Origin: Pleodorina starrii
Lineage: Eukaryota > Chlorophyta > Chlorophyceae > Chlamydomonadales > Volvocaceae
DNA: 64,000 nucleotides
Assembly: GCA_030267565.1 (NCBI GenBank)
Contig: BRXU01000038.1
Coordinates: forward strand, 930,001 to 994,000
Direction: 5' to 3'
The notes beneath the pieces were generated by a model. The model saw nothing but the letters and a program-made list of their open reading frames with translations, was not told where the DNA came from and searched no databases. A program made the translations under genes and the position numbers. This document shows positions 19,533 through 30,494 of the stretch, piece by piece (the first letter of the stretch is position 1; each line of letters opens with the position of its first letter).

Positions 19533-22500
19533 TCACGACGGCCCCGGCTGCCCTGTCAGCTGAGCTGCTGCCTGGCTGGGCTGGGCGCTGATGGCTGACC
19601 CGGATGGGGAGACCTGCTGTGCTGCCTGGGCGCCCCCGGCGGGTGCCTGTGGTGCTGGGACCGGGGCCACCCGGGACAGATGAACCTACAGACGCGGGCT
19701 GCTGCCAGCCACCCGCTGCACGGAGCAGAGGACGCCTTCATGCACCCAGGAGGCTTCGAAGGCATCCAGCTGGCCGGGCTTCAGCTGTGCTGTGATGTGG
19801 CCCCGGGGCAGCCCCGCCAGAGTGTCCTCGGAGAGCACCGCCATGCTGAAATGTGCCCTCATGAGACGCTGCAGCTCCCCAATGACGCAGCCCACCACCG
19901 TGGCCGACGGATGGTCATCAGGCTCCACCCTGTGGTAGTGGGCCCAGACCGCCCACAGCCAAGTGGCTCGAAGGGCTGCCCACAGCAGCTGCAGCCCAGG
20001 GCTGGTGGGGTAGGCCGGCCACCCTCCCGGCCAGTCTCCCAGCAGCACAGCCGGCTGTCTGAAAGGCAAGTCCGCGGCCCCGGAGACTGTTGCCCACAGC
20101 TCTGCCAGCCAAACCCGAGCTGCGGTGTAAGCCCCGCACTCCAAGAAGACGTGGGTCAGGCTGGCGACATGCAGGTTGCCGTCCACCGAGCAGCTAGGAG
20201 CAGAGCAGTGGGCACGCTGCGGCTGACCGTTGGAGGCCAGGTACACCCCGCACGGGAGCCGTCCATGGTGCAGCCGCCAGGCGAGCGCCTTGGCCCGGTT
20301 GCTTGCGGGGCAGTCCCACAGCCGCTGCCAGGCCCGCCGGCGGTCGAGGGGAGACATGCCAGCCGGGCCATCAGCTGCCGGGTCTGCCTCCGGGGCCGGC
20401 CCGGCGGGTGCCGACGGTCCGGCGGCAGCACCGGGGTCCTGCTGGTGCGGTGCCGCATGGCGGCTGCTAGGCTGGCTGATCGGGCTTGCAGCGGCCGAGG
20501 GCAGTGATGGGGGGGAGGAGCGGGGCCGCATCCAGCCGGGGCTGGGCGTGGGGTTCATGGCAAACCACCGGCTGCGGCTGGGCGCTTGCTGAGCCAGCCA
20601 GTGTTGGGGCCAGCGGGCCTCCTGTTGCTGTAGCTGGCTGTGCGGCTGCTCGGGCCACGCCGCAGGCATGAGGGGCTCCGTGTCCTGGTCCCGGCCCCAG
20701 CTGTGACCGCGGGCGGTGAGGCGGTGGCGCACCTCACTCACTGTGTAGTGGATGAGGGGCAGCGTGCCGTGGCCGTGGCTGAGGGGGTAGCACTGGACCG
20801 AGTCCCAAAGCCCCAGCAGCTGGTATTCCACTGGCCATGAGGAGGCGCATTGGGCCGGGGGCGCCTCGCTGTATCGCTGATGGTCCTCCAAGGTCCAGTG
20901 TCGGCGCGGCTTGCGGCCCGGCAGCACGCAGGCTGCAGGCCAGTCGGCGTCCCCTGCTGCTCCGGCCTGCTCGCTGTCTGGGGGCACCAAGCGGCCGTTG
21001 GGCAGGACGGCCCACAAGACTCCCGTAGGGCTGCTTACCCGGCTGCCATCGGGCAACAGGAGCCAGTCGGGCGCCGGCGGCAGTTCGGGGTCCAGGGGGT
21101 CGGCTGGCAGCAGTCTCCGCCAGTCGGTTGGGATGGCCCCAAGGACCGCCTGCATGAGGGGTTCGTGCTGGGTCATGGGCGACGCTGCACGGAGCTCGGC
21201 CAGGGTGCGGGGTCCCAGGTGGGCGGTCCCAGCCGGCGGGGTGAAGGGCTGGTCGGTGGCGGGGTCACACAGGGCTGCATTGAAGAACAGGGGCTCATGC
21301 AGGATGGCACGCGCGTCCGTGGTCTCTGGGTAGGCCAGCCATGTCGGGAGCGAGGAGCGGTAGGACTGCACCAGGCTGGCAATGAACGTAGGCAGGCTGG
21401 GGGGCGGTTCCGCCGTGCCATACACCCAGCCCCACCCAGTGGTCCCATCCGGCCTGTACTCGTCGAGCAGACCCCGCATGATCTGCTTCCATGGCTGCTG
21501 GCCGGGCTGAGCGAGCTGGGCGAGGGGCTTCGCATGCAGGGCGACCATGAATGCGTCGAGGTCGAGATGGCCGACACCGCCACAGTCGTGATCCTGGCAG
21601 GTGATCTCCGGGCCAGGCTTCAGCAGGGCCCGTCCGTGGCACACCAGGGACGCGTCTTCCTTCAGGAGAGACCAGGCCACAAAGCCGTCGATATGCTTGC
21701 GGAGTGCCGCCGGCTGGGGTGGGGCGGGGCGGATGATGGAGAGGTGGTATGCCAGGGTGTTTCCCAGCACCTGTTTGGCCACATGCACCCTGCCCACGAG
21801 GCTGAGGCCGTGTCGCCGCCACACATGGCCGAGACGCTGAACCCGCTGAATTCTGCTGGTGTAGCAGAGCCGCGCGGCCTCCACCGGGTCCAGAGTTAGA
21901 GGGATTCCCAGGTGGCGTGGGGGTTCATCACCGGGAGTCGGGAAACTCGCACCAGTTGCGGCGTTGGGCCCCACCACCGGCTCGTGGGTACCCAGCACCA
22001 TCCCCTTCCCCTTGCTGGCATTGACCCGTGCGTTGCTGGCCCTGCAGAACAGCTGGACTGCCGCGGTAGCGACCTCCCCATCCCTGTCGACATTGCTGAC
22101 CGTGAGCACCGTATCGTCCGTGTGGTGGGTGACAGGGGGGGCTGGCACGTTGTTGGGGAGGGTGGGGGTGCGGAGAGCGTTGGTGCTGCGCAGGTGGTGC
22201 AGGTACGAGGTGAGGGGTTCCAGCTGCATGACCCACAGGACGGGCGACATGGTGCTGCCTTGCTGAAGGCCATTGCGGACCGGGAAAGGTGCTGACCGGT
22301 GCCCATTGACCACCACCCGGCAGGAGCCATCGGACGTGAGCAGGTGCAGCCAGCGCTGTGTGTGCTGACCGAAGCCCATGGCCTCGGCCACCCGGTAGAG
22401 CCAGGGGCGATGGACCCGGTCGTAGGCCTTCTCGATGTCGAGTATGATGAGGGCTGCCGGTTGCTGCGAGTGCCGCACCCACTCCGCCAGGGCCAGGTGG

Positions 22501-23523
22501 TAAAGGGTGTTGTCGCGGATGTCCCGGCCGCTGACGAAGGCAGTCTGCAGCGGGTCTATCAGGTAGTCCAGTGCCGGCTGTAGGCGATTGCTGACGGCCT
22601 TGCAGACAAGCTTGTAGTCGCATTGGAGCAGGGTGATGGGCCGGTAGCTGCTCAGGCTGGGCCGGGGCAGGCCTTTGCCTTTGTAGATGAGAGTGATGAC
22701 CCCTTCGCGCCAGCTGAGCGGCAGGGAGTCAGCAGCTGCGGCCCCGGTCTCCACGGATCCCTGGGTGAAGGCTGCGTTGGCGGCGGTGAGCAGCAGCGGG
22801 CCCAGCAGCGGCCACAGCACCCGGTACACCTCATAAGGCAGGCCGTCCGAGCCAGGGGCGGTGCCATTCAGACAGGACGACAGAGCAGCCGCAAGTTCGT
22901 CCAGCTGCAGCTCGCCGGCGGCTGGGGCTGCGTCGGCAGCTTCCCTGAGGGGCTGGGGGAGCCGGCGGCGGAGGTGCTGCAGGAGCTGGTCTTGGGCTGT
23001 CAGGTCCACAAAAAAAAACCTGCTCCACCCGGAACAGACCCGTGGGGCTGTCACTGCTGTACATGGCGTGGGCCGCGGCTGTGATAGCGGCGGCCGCACC
23101 CGGGTCACTGAGCGGAACCGGGAGGGGCTGACCCGGGACTGAGAGGTGGGTGACTGGCTCCCGGGTGCGCACCTCGCGTCCGAGCTGGTGGAACCAGCCG
23201 GTGCCCTTGTCGCCATGCTGCGTGTACGTGGCGTCCAGCACTGCTGTGCGGCGGATGGCGGCCTGTTTGACTGCCGTGGTGAGCTGGCTGCAGGCCTGTG
23301 CTGCCAAGGCGCCGGCGTCGGGCCCGGGCATAGCATGCTGCATGGCTGCCAGGGCTGCACACGCAGCGTGTTTGGCCGCCCTCAGGCTGGCGGCCTGGTC
23401 CGTCAGGTGCTGTCTGTGGAGGTGATCGGCTGCACTGCGGAGGCGACCTTTCAGACATTCCCACACCTCACGTGGGTCAGCAGCGGCGTCTTGCTGCTGG
23501 ACGGCCCGGATTGCCAGCTCCAC
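19533..23523 (-). pseudogene. LINE ORF2: reverse transcriptase + zf-RVT, broken
   Basis: Encodes the enzyme that would copy LINE RNA into DNA at a nicked target. Order from the N-terminus: helical region MELAIRAVQQQD to TGWFHQLGREV; then the palm and fingers with SWREGVITLIYKGKG, YRPITLLQCDYKL, FVSGRDIRDN, catalytic motif A DIEKAYDRV (22413-22439), motif B GLQQGSTMSPVLW, motif C HHTDDT (22111-22127) and HLGIPL; then a long linker and the C-X4-C...H-X4-C zf-RVT region. Breaks: an A9 tract at 23010-23018 (plus strand) shifts the frame between FRVEQV and DLTAQDQLL, and CAG-to-TAG at 19686-19688 stops translation about 50 codons early. Motif C has His-Thr before Asp-Asp instead of the usual Phe/Tyr-Ala, which may also impair activity. 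Its gene structure fits the L1 clade; the endonuclease is missing. Confidence 0.88.
23010..23018. other. A9 insertion causing a frameshift in the LINE ORF
   Basis: Nine A residues (T on the coding strand) plus one repeated C separate GGTCCAC from CTGCTCC. Removing ten bases would rejoin the two open frames on either side. It resembles the oligo(A)-only gains at 7481-7489 and 16731-16740. Confidence 0.65.
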
Positions 23524-23541
23524 TGCCGACTGCAGGCGGGG

Positions 23542-26500
23542 CAGCCTTTGAAGGGCTCACGGGCCCCCAGAACGGCTTCCTCGCCCCCGAGGGCCTGCCG
23601 GGCTTCTGAAGGCCTTCCGGGCCCCCCGAAGGCGTTCTGGGGCTCCCAAACGGCCTTCCGGGCCCTCTGATCGCCTTCCAGGCCTTCCAAAGGCCTCCGG
23701 CCCACAGAAAGCCATCCGGGCTCCCCAAGTGCCTTCCGGTCCCTCCGACGGCATTCCGGGCCCTTTGAACGCCTCACGGGCCCTCAGAACGGCTTTCTGC
23801 CCCCCGAGGGCCTGCCGGGCTTCTGAAGGCCTTCCGGGGCCCCCCCAAAGGCGTTCTGTGGCTCCCAAACGGCCTTCCGGGCCCCCTGATCGCCTTCCAG
23901 GCCTTCCGAAGGCTTCCAGCCCACAGAAAGCCATCCGGGCTCCCCAAGTGTCTTCCAATCCCTCCGATGGCATTCCGGGCCCTTTGAAGGCCTCACGGGC
24001 CCTCAGAACTGCTTCCTGCCCCCCGAGGGCCTGCCGGGCTTCTGAAGGCCTTCCGGATCCTCCAAAGGAGTTCTGGGGCTCTCAAACGGCCTTCCGGGCC
24101 CTCTGATTGCCTTCCGGGCCTTCCAAAGGCTTCCAGCCTACAGAAAGCCTTCCGGGCTCCCCAAGTGCCGTCCGGTCCCTCCGACGGCATTCCGGGCCCT
24201 TTGAACGCCTCACGGGCCCTCAGAACGGCTTCCTGCCCCCCGAGGGCCTGCCGGGCTTCTGAAGGCCTTCCGGGCCCCCAAAATGCGTTCTGGGGCCCCC
24301 AAACGGCCTTCCGGGCCCTCTGATCGCCTTCCAGGCCTTCCAAAGGCTTTCTGGCCCACAGAAAGCCATCCGGGCTCCCCAAGTGCCGTCCGGTCCCTCC
24401 GACGGCATTCCGGGCCCTTTGAAGGCCTCACGGGCCCTCAGAACGGCTTTCTGCCCCCCGAGGGCCTGCCGGGCTTCTGAAGGCCTTCCGGATCCTCCAA
24501 AGGAGTTCTGGGGCTCTCAAACGGCCTTCCGGGCCCTGAGATTGCCTTCCGGGCCTTCCAAAGGCTTCCAGCCTACAGAAAGCCTTCCGGGCTCCCCAAG
24601 TGCCGTCCGGTCCCTCCGACGGCATTCCGGGCCCTTTGAAGGCCTCACGGGCCCTCAGAACGGCTTCCTGCCCCCCGAGGGCCTGCCGGGCTTCTGAAGG
24701 CCTTCCGGGCCCCCAAAATGCGTTCTGGGGCCCCCAAACGGCCTTCCGGGCCCTCTGATCGCCTTCCAGGCCTTCCAAAGGCTTCCAGCCCACAGAAAGC
24801 CTTCCGGGCTCCCCAAGTGCCTTCCGGTCCCTCCGACGGCATTCCGGGCCCTTTGAAGGGCTCACGGGCCCTCAGAACGGCTTTCTGGCCCCCGAGGGCC
24901 TGCCGGGCTTCTGAAGGCCTTCCGGGCCCTCCAAAGGCGTTCTGGGGCTCCCAAACGGCCTTCCGGGCCCTCTGATCACCTTCCAGGCCTTCCAAAGGCT
25001 TCCAGCCCACAGAAAGCCATCCGGGCTCCCCAAGTGCCTTCCGGTCCCTCCGACGGCATTCCGGGCCCTTTGAAGGCCTCACGGGCCCTCAGAACGGCTT
25101 CCTGCCCCCCGAGGGCCTGCCGGGCTTCTGAAGGCCTTCCGGGCCCTCCAAAGGCGTTCTGGGGCTCCCAAACGGCCTTCCGGGCCCTCTGATCGCCTTC
25201 CAGGCCTTCCAAAGGCTTCCAGCCCACAGAAAGCCTTCCGGGATCCCCATGTGCCTTCCGGTCCCTCCGATGGCATTCCGGGCCCTTTGAAGGGCTCACG
25301 GGCCCTCAGAACGGCTTCCTGGCCCCCGAGGGCCTGCCGGGCTTCTAAAGGCCTTCCGGGCCCTCCAAAGGCGTTCTGGGGCTCCCAAACGGCCTTCCGG
25401 GCCCTCTGATCGCCTTCCAGGCCTTCCAAAGGCTTCCAGCCCACAGAAAGCCTTCCGGGATCCCCATGTGCCTTCCGGTCCCTCCGATGGCATTCCGGGC
25501 CCTTTGAAGGGCTCACGGGCCCTCAGAACGGCTTCCTGGCCCCCGAGGGCCTGCCGGGCTTCTGAAGGCCTTCCGGGCCCCCCGAAGGCGTTCTGGGGCT
25601 CCCAAACGGCCTTCCGGGCCCTCTGATTGCCTTCCAGGCCTTCCAGAGGCTTCCAGCCCACAGAAAGCCATCCGGGCTCCCCAAATGCCTTCCGGTCCCT
25701 CCGACGGCATTCCGGGCCCTTTGAAGGCCTCATGGGCCCTCAGAACGGCTTGCTGCCCCCCGAGGGCCTGCCGGGCTTCTGAAGGCCTTCCGGGCCCCCC
25801 CCAAAGGCATTCTGGGGCTCCCAAACGGCCTTCCGGGCCCTCTGATCGCCTTCCAGGCCTTCCAAAGGCTTCCAGCCTACAGAAAGCCTTCCGGGCTCCC
25901 CAAGTGCCGTCCGGTCCCTCCGACGGCATTCCGGGCCCTTTGAAGGCCTCACGGGCCCTCAGAACGGCTTCCTGCCCCCCGAGGGCCTGCCGGGCTTCTG
26001 AAGGCCTTCCGGATCCTCCAAAGGAGTTCTGGGGCTCTCAAACGGCCTTCCGGGCCCTCTGATTGCCTTCCGGGCCTTCCAAAGGCTTCCAGCCTACAGA
26101 AAGCCTTCCGGGCTCCCCAAGTGCCGTCCGGTCCCTCCGACGGCATTCCGGGCCCTTTGAAGGCCTCACGGGCCCTCAGAACGGCTTCCTGCCCCCCGAG
26201 GGCCTGCCGGGCTTCTGAAGGCCTTCCGGGCCCCCAAAATGCGTTCTGGGGCCCCCAAACGGCCTTCCAGGCCCTCTGATCGCCTTCCAGGCCTTCCAAA
26301 GGCTTCCGGCCCACAGAAAGCCATCCGGGCTCCCCAAGTGCCGTCCGGTCCCTCCGACGGCATTCCGGGCCCTTTGAAGGCCTCACGGGCCCTCAGAACG
26401 GCCTTGCTGCCCCCCGAGGGCCTGCCGGGCTTCTGAAGGCCTTCCGGGCCCCCCAAAGTCGTTCTGGGGCTCCCAAACGGCCTTCCGGGCCCTCTGATCG

Positions 26501-26693
26501 CCTTCCAGGCCTTCCGAAGGCTTCCAGCCCACAGAAAGCCATCCGGGCTCCCCAAGTGCCTTCCGGTCCCTCCGACGGCATTCCGGGCCCTTTGAAGGCC
26601 TCACGGGCCCTCAGAACGGCTTCCTGCCCCCCGAGGGCCTGCCGGGCTTCTGAAGGCCTTCCGGGCCCTCCAAAGGCGTTCTGGGGCTCCCCG
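23542..26693 (-). repeat. 217-bp satellite array with 434-bp dimers
   Basis: About 14 monomers. Two variants alternate: one with GGATCCTCCAAAGGAG (24053, 24487, 26005) and one with CCCAAAATGCGTTCTGG (24278, 24712, 26235), giving a local dimer of about 434 bp. Other stretches contain the GATCCCCATGTGCC variant. The right end joins a LINE at GGCTCCCCGGTGGG. Confidence 0.92.
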
Positions 26694-27500
26694 GTGGGAG
26701 GTGTGTCTTGGGGCCTGCTGTCTTGCGGGGACGCCCCCAGGGTGGGGTCGGTTGTTGTTTGTCTCTGGTGCGCTTCGTGTGGCGCCGTTCCTGCGGCTTT
26801 TGTGGCTCTGGGAGGCGGTTTAGGTGGTGCGGGGTTCTCTTCGGGCGTGCTGTGGCTTTCCTGTTTCCTCTGGTGCTCCCCGGTGGGGAGGGGCTTGTCC
26901 ACCCTAGTTCGCTGTGGCGGTTGCCCGGTTTTGTTTGCCGTTCCTGTTGCTGTCGCCCTGGGTGTAGGGTTCGCCCCTTGGTTGTTGCGGTTGTGCAGGT
27001 TGTGGTTGTGTTGTCGCTGTGGTCACTGTTGGGGCCTTTGCCCGGCCCTGGGGTTTGTCCTCGGTGACGGGCCCTGTTGTTGGTCAGTGGTGCTGGCCCG
27101 AGTGTTGGGCCGTGGTGTTGGCTCTGGTTTTGGGCCCTGGTGTTGGGCTGTGGGGTTGGCCCTGGTGTTGGGCCGGGGTGTTGGCCCTGGTGCTGGGCCC
27201 TGGGGTTTGGCCCTGGTGTTGGGCCCTGGTGTTGGTTTCGTTTCCCTCCTTGGTGTCTTGGAGGAAGGGGCGGCCGTGTGTGCCGCCCGTGCAGCAGTGG
27301 CTCCTGGCCTCTTGCTGCCCCCGTCCCTGTCCCTGTCCTGTCTGCGAGTTTAGGTGTTGCTTGGCTTTTTCTCTCTCCTCAGCTCCTTGTGGTGGTTTCT
27401 TGGGCTTCTTGCCAGGTTGTTGTGGCTTGCCGGTCTTGCTCGGCTTGCCCGTTGGGCTTCGCTTTCCCAGTCCTTGTAACGTCCCTCGCAGAAAAAAAAA
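26694..27500 (+). mobile_element. LINE 3' UTR end with poly(A)
   Basis: Sense LINE from GGGAGGTGTGTCTTGG through the minisatellite to CCCTCGCAG and nine A (27492-27500). It is followed immediately by LINE 3' UTR in the opposite orientation. The two break points lie within about 10 bp of each other on the LINE map. Confidence 0.85.
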
Positions 27501-27650
27501 GACACCCCACACCGCAGGAACTGCACTCCCGCGGCCCCCCGGCTCTCAATAACCCACACGGGCGCAGCAGGGGCAGCACCGCCTGGCTGGAAGCCAGGGC
27601 ACAAGAGCACCGGCGACAAGACTCCCGCAGACCCCACCCTGGGGGCGTCC
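27501..27650 (-). mobile_element. LINE 3' UTR 150-bp piece, minus strand
   Basis: Matches the part of the 3' UTR just upstream of where the preceding sense copy begins, but inverted: GACACCCCACACCGCAGG to GGGGGCGTCC. The same piece, with the same edges, lies at 38047-38196, 40826-40975 and 43606-43755. Confidence 0.83.
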
Positions 27651-27783
27651 CAATCAACTGGGGCCCAACTCCACATCTCAGCAGCTAGCCATAATCTCGC
27701 TGCTCCCGACAATGTCGGGGGTCTCCCCAGGAATCCATCCGGGGACCTTAACCGTAAATCCGGCAGTGTCATATCCAGACCAG
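27651..27783 (-). repeat. tRNA-like fragment, degenerate B box
   Basis: Same 133-bp unit as at 38197-38334, but the B box (GGTTCGATTCC on the minus strand there) is mutated here to GGATGGATTCC. It ends in CATATCCAGACCAG, where a SINE has inserted. It includes the hairpin CCCGACAATGTCGGG. Confidence 0.6.
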
Positions 27784-28196
27784 GTAAGTTCTACACCGAA
27801 AGTTAAGGTACTGCTTTCGGCCCGGGTGACCCGGGTTCAAGTCCCATCAAGGACATTTGGAACTTACCTGCACCCCACAGAAGTAGGCATTGGCTCATTG
27901 ACCGGCAACAGGGAAACCTTGCAATTCCCCCCGGGATCCCGGGATCGAAACCAGTCAGTGACCATTACCCGGGGTGTGATGAGAAAGGAGGGTGCCCACC
28001 CCTGTCCCTGTCCCGTCCGGAGGTTTACAAGACTCATCATACAGTCATCAGCCCCTTCTATCTGGCCCTTAGAGACGCCCAGAAGCCTGGCACGCTAGCT
28101 ACTCAGCAGAAGTGGCAGCATCAGTGGAGCCGCCAGACAACATATGTGTGTCCCATGTCCCGAGTCCGGGTTCCTCCGGAATTCAAAAAAAAAAAA
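27784..28196 (+). mobile_element. Full-length SINE, 7-bp TSD, empty site known
   Basis: About 412 bp from GTAAGTTCTACACCG to GGAATTC plus 12 A. AGACCAG is duplicated (27777-27783 and 28196-28202). The empty site CATATCCAGACCAGACCGGG is present at about 38317-38336, and again near 41097 and 43877. The head keeps the terminal stem and the GGTTCAAGTCC B-box-like motif. Confidence 0.93.
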
Positions 28197-28202
28197 GACC
28201 AG

Positions 28203-29547
28203 ACCAGGCTTCTGAAAGCCTTCCGGGCACCCCCCAAAGGCATTCTGGGGCTCCCAAACGGCCTTCCGGGCCCTCTGATCGCCTTCCAGGCCTTCCGAAG
28301 GCTTCCAGCCCACAGAAAGCCATCCGGGCTCCCCAAGTGCCTTCCAATCCCTCTGACGGCATTCCCGGCCCTTTGAAGGCCTCATGGGCCCTCAGAATGG
28401 CTTCCTGCTCCCCGAGGGCCTTCCGGCCTTCTGAAGGCCTTCCGGGCCCTCCAAAGGCGTTCTGGGGCTCCCAAACGGCCTTCCGGGCCCTCTGATCGCC
28501 TTCCAGGCCTTCCGAAGGCTTCCAGCCCACAGAAAGCCATCCGGGCTCCCCAAGTGCCTTCCGGTCCCTCCGACGGCATTCCGGGCCCTTTGAAGGCCTC
28601 ACGTGCCCTCAGAATGGCTTCCTGCTCCCCGAGGGCCTGCCGGGCTTCTGAAGGCCTTCCGGGCCCCCCCAAAGGCGTTCTGGGGCTCCCAAACGGCCTT
28701 CCGGGCCCTCTGATTGCCTTCCAGGCCTTCCAGAGGCTTCCAGCCCACAGAAAGCCATCCGGGCTCCCCAAATGCCTTCCGGTCCCTCCGACGGCATTCC
28801 GGGCCCTTTGAAGGCCTCATGGGCCCTCAGAACGGCTTTCTGCCCCCCGAGGGCCTGCCGGGTTTCTGAAGGCCTTCCGGGCCCCCCCCAAAGGTGTTCT
28901 GGGGCTCCCAAACGGCCTTCCGGGCCCTCTGATCGCCTTCCAGGCCTTCCAGAGGCTTCCAGCCCACAGAAAGCCATCCGGGCTCCCCAAATGCCTTCCG
29001 GTCCCTCTGACGGCATTCCGGGCCCTTTGAAGGCCTCATGGGCCCTCAGAACGGCTTTCTGCCCCCCGAGGGCCTGCCGGGTTTCTGAAGGCCTTCCGGG
29101 CCCCCCCCAAAGGTGTTCTGGGGCTCCCAAACGGCCTTCCGGGCCCTCTGATCGCCTTCCAGGCCTTCCAGAGGCTTCCAGCCCACAGAAAGCCATCCGG
29201 GCTCCCCAAATGCCTTCCGGTCCCTCTGACGGCATTCTGGGCCCTTTGAACGCCTCACGGGCCCTCAGAACGGCTTCCTGCCCCCCGAGGGCCTGCCGGG
29301 CTTCTGAAGGCCTTCCGGATCCTCCAAAGGAGTTCTGGGGCTCTCAAACGGCCTTCCGGGCCCTCTGATTGCCTTCCGGGCCTTCCAAAGACTTCCAGCC
29401 CACAGAAAGCCATCCGGGCTCCCCAAGTGCCGTCCGGTCCCTCCGACGGCATTCCGGGCCCTTTGAAGGCCTCACGGGCCCTCAGAACGGCTCTGCCCCC
29501 CAAGGGCCTGCCGGGCTTCTGAAGGCCTTCCGGGCCCTCCAAAGGTG
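28203..29547 (-). repeat. 217-bp satellite array (about 6 units)
   Basis: Includes variants with GGTTTCTGAAGG and CAAAGGTGTTCTGG in consecutive units 219 bp apart (28827, 29046), a recent local duplication. It is terminated by LINE poly(T) at 29548. Confidence 0.92.
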
Positions 29548-30488
29548 TTTTTTTTCTGCGAGGGACGTTACAAGGACTGGGAAAGCGAAGCCCAACAGGC
29601 AAGCCGAGCAAGACCGGCAAGCCACAACAACCTGGCAAGAAGCCCAAGAAACCACAGCAAGGAGCCGAGGAGAGAGAAAAACCAAGCAACGCCTAAACTC
29701 GCAGACAGGACAGGGACAGGGACGGGGGCAGCAAGAGGCCAGGAGCCACTGCTGCACGGGCGGCACACACGGCCACCCCTTCCTCCAAGACACCGAGGAG
29801 GGAACCGAAACCAACACCAGGGCCCAACACCAGGGCCAAACCCCAGGGCCCAACACCAGGGCCAACACCAGGGCCCAACACCAGGGCCAACCCCACAGCC
29901 CAACACCAGGGCCAACACCACGGCCCAACACCAGGGCCAACCCCACAGCCCAACACCAGGGCCCAACACCACTGACCAACAACAGGGCCCGTCACCGAGG
30001 ACAAACCCCAGGGCCGGGCAAAGGCCCCAACAGCGACCACAGCGACAACACAACCACAACCTGCACAACCTCAACAGCCAAGGGGCGAACCCTACACCCA
30101 GGGCGACAGCAACAGGAATGGCAAACAAAACCGGGCAACCGCCACAGCGAACCAGGGCGGGCAAGCCCCCCCCGCCGGGGAGCACCCGAGGAAACAGGAA
30201 AACCACAGCACGCCCGAAGAGAACCCCGCACCACCTAAACCGCCTCCCAGAGCCACAAAAGCCGCAGGGACGGCGCAACACAAAGCACGCCAGAGATAAA
30301 CAACAACCGACCCCACCCTGGGGGCGTCCCCGCAAGACAGTAGGCCCCAAGACACACCTCCCTCCCAAAACACCCCACACCGCAGGAACCGCACTCCCGC
30401 GGCCCCCCGGCTCCCAAGAACCCCCACGGGCGCAGCAGGGGCAGCACCGTCTGGCTGGTAGCCAGGGCACAAGAGCGCCGGCGACAAT
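29548..30488 (-). mobile_element. LINE 3' UTR insertion with target deletion
   Basis: Poly(T) 29548-29555, CTGCGAGGGACG, back to ...GGCGACAA, then a few filler bases (TGCGACG) before satellite. An empty site at about 32331-32380 shows that roughly 30 bp of satellite between AAAGGCG and CCCTCTGATCACC is missing, so this insertion made a deletion, not a duplication. The whole locus is copied at 33866-34807. Confidence 0.85.
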
Positions 30489-30494
30489 GCGACG

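Larger units (their letters stand above)
19230..23541 (-). mobile_element. Longest LINE copy (RT to 3' UTR), minus strand
   Basis: Contains about 300 bp of 3' UTR (19230-19532) and about 4 kb of ORF. The 3' UTR is truncated, so no poly(T) is visible. The 5' end is cut at about 23541 within the ORF, before any endonuclease domain, and runs directly into satellite at GGGGCAGCCTTTGAAGGG. It is the only copy here that retains the reverse transcriptase palm. Confidence 0.88.

Noticed and set aside
19556..23670. Overlapping plus-strand frames opposite the LINE ORF (for example 20850-21899)
   Set aside because: They are antisense to clear reverse transcriptase and linker coding sequence and carry no motifs.
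26694..27650. Classical twin-priming inversion of a LINE
   Set aside because: The inverted piece follows the poly(A) tail, whereas twin priming places the inverted part upstream. The 38047 copy shows the same inverted piece next to a much longer sense copy.
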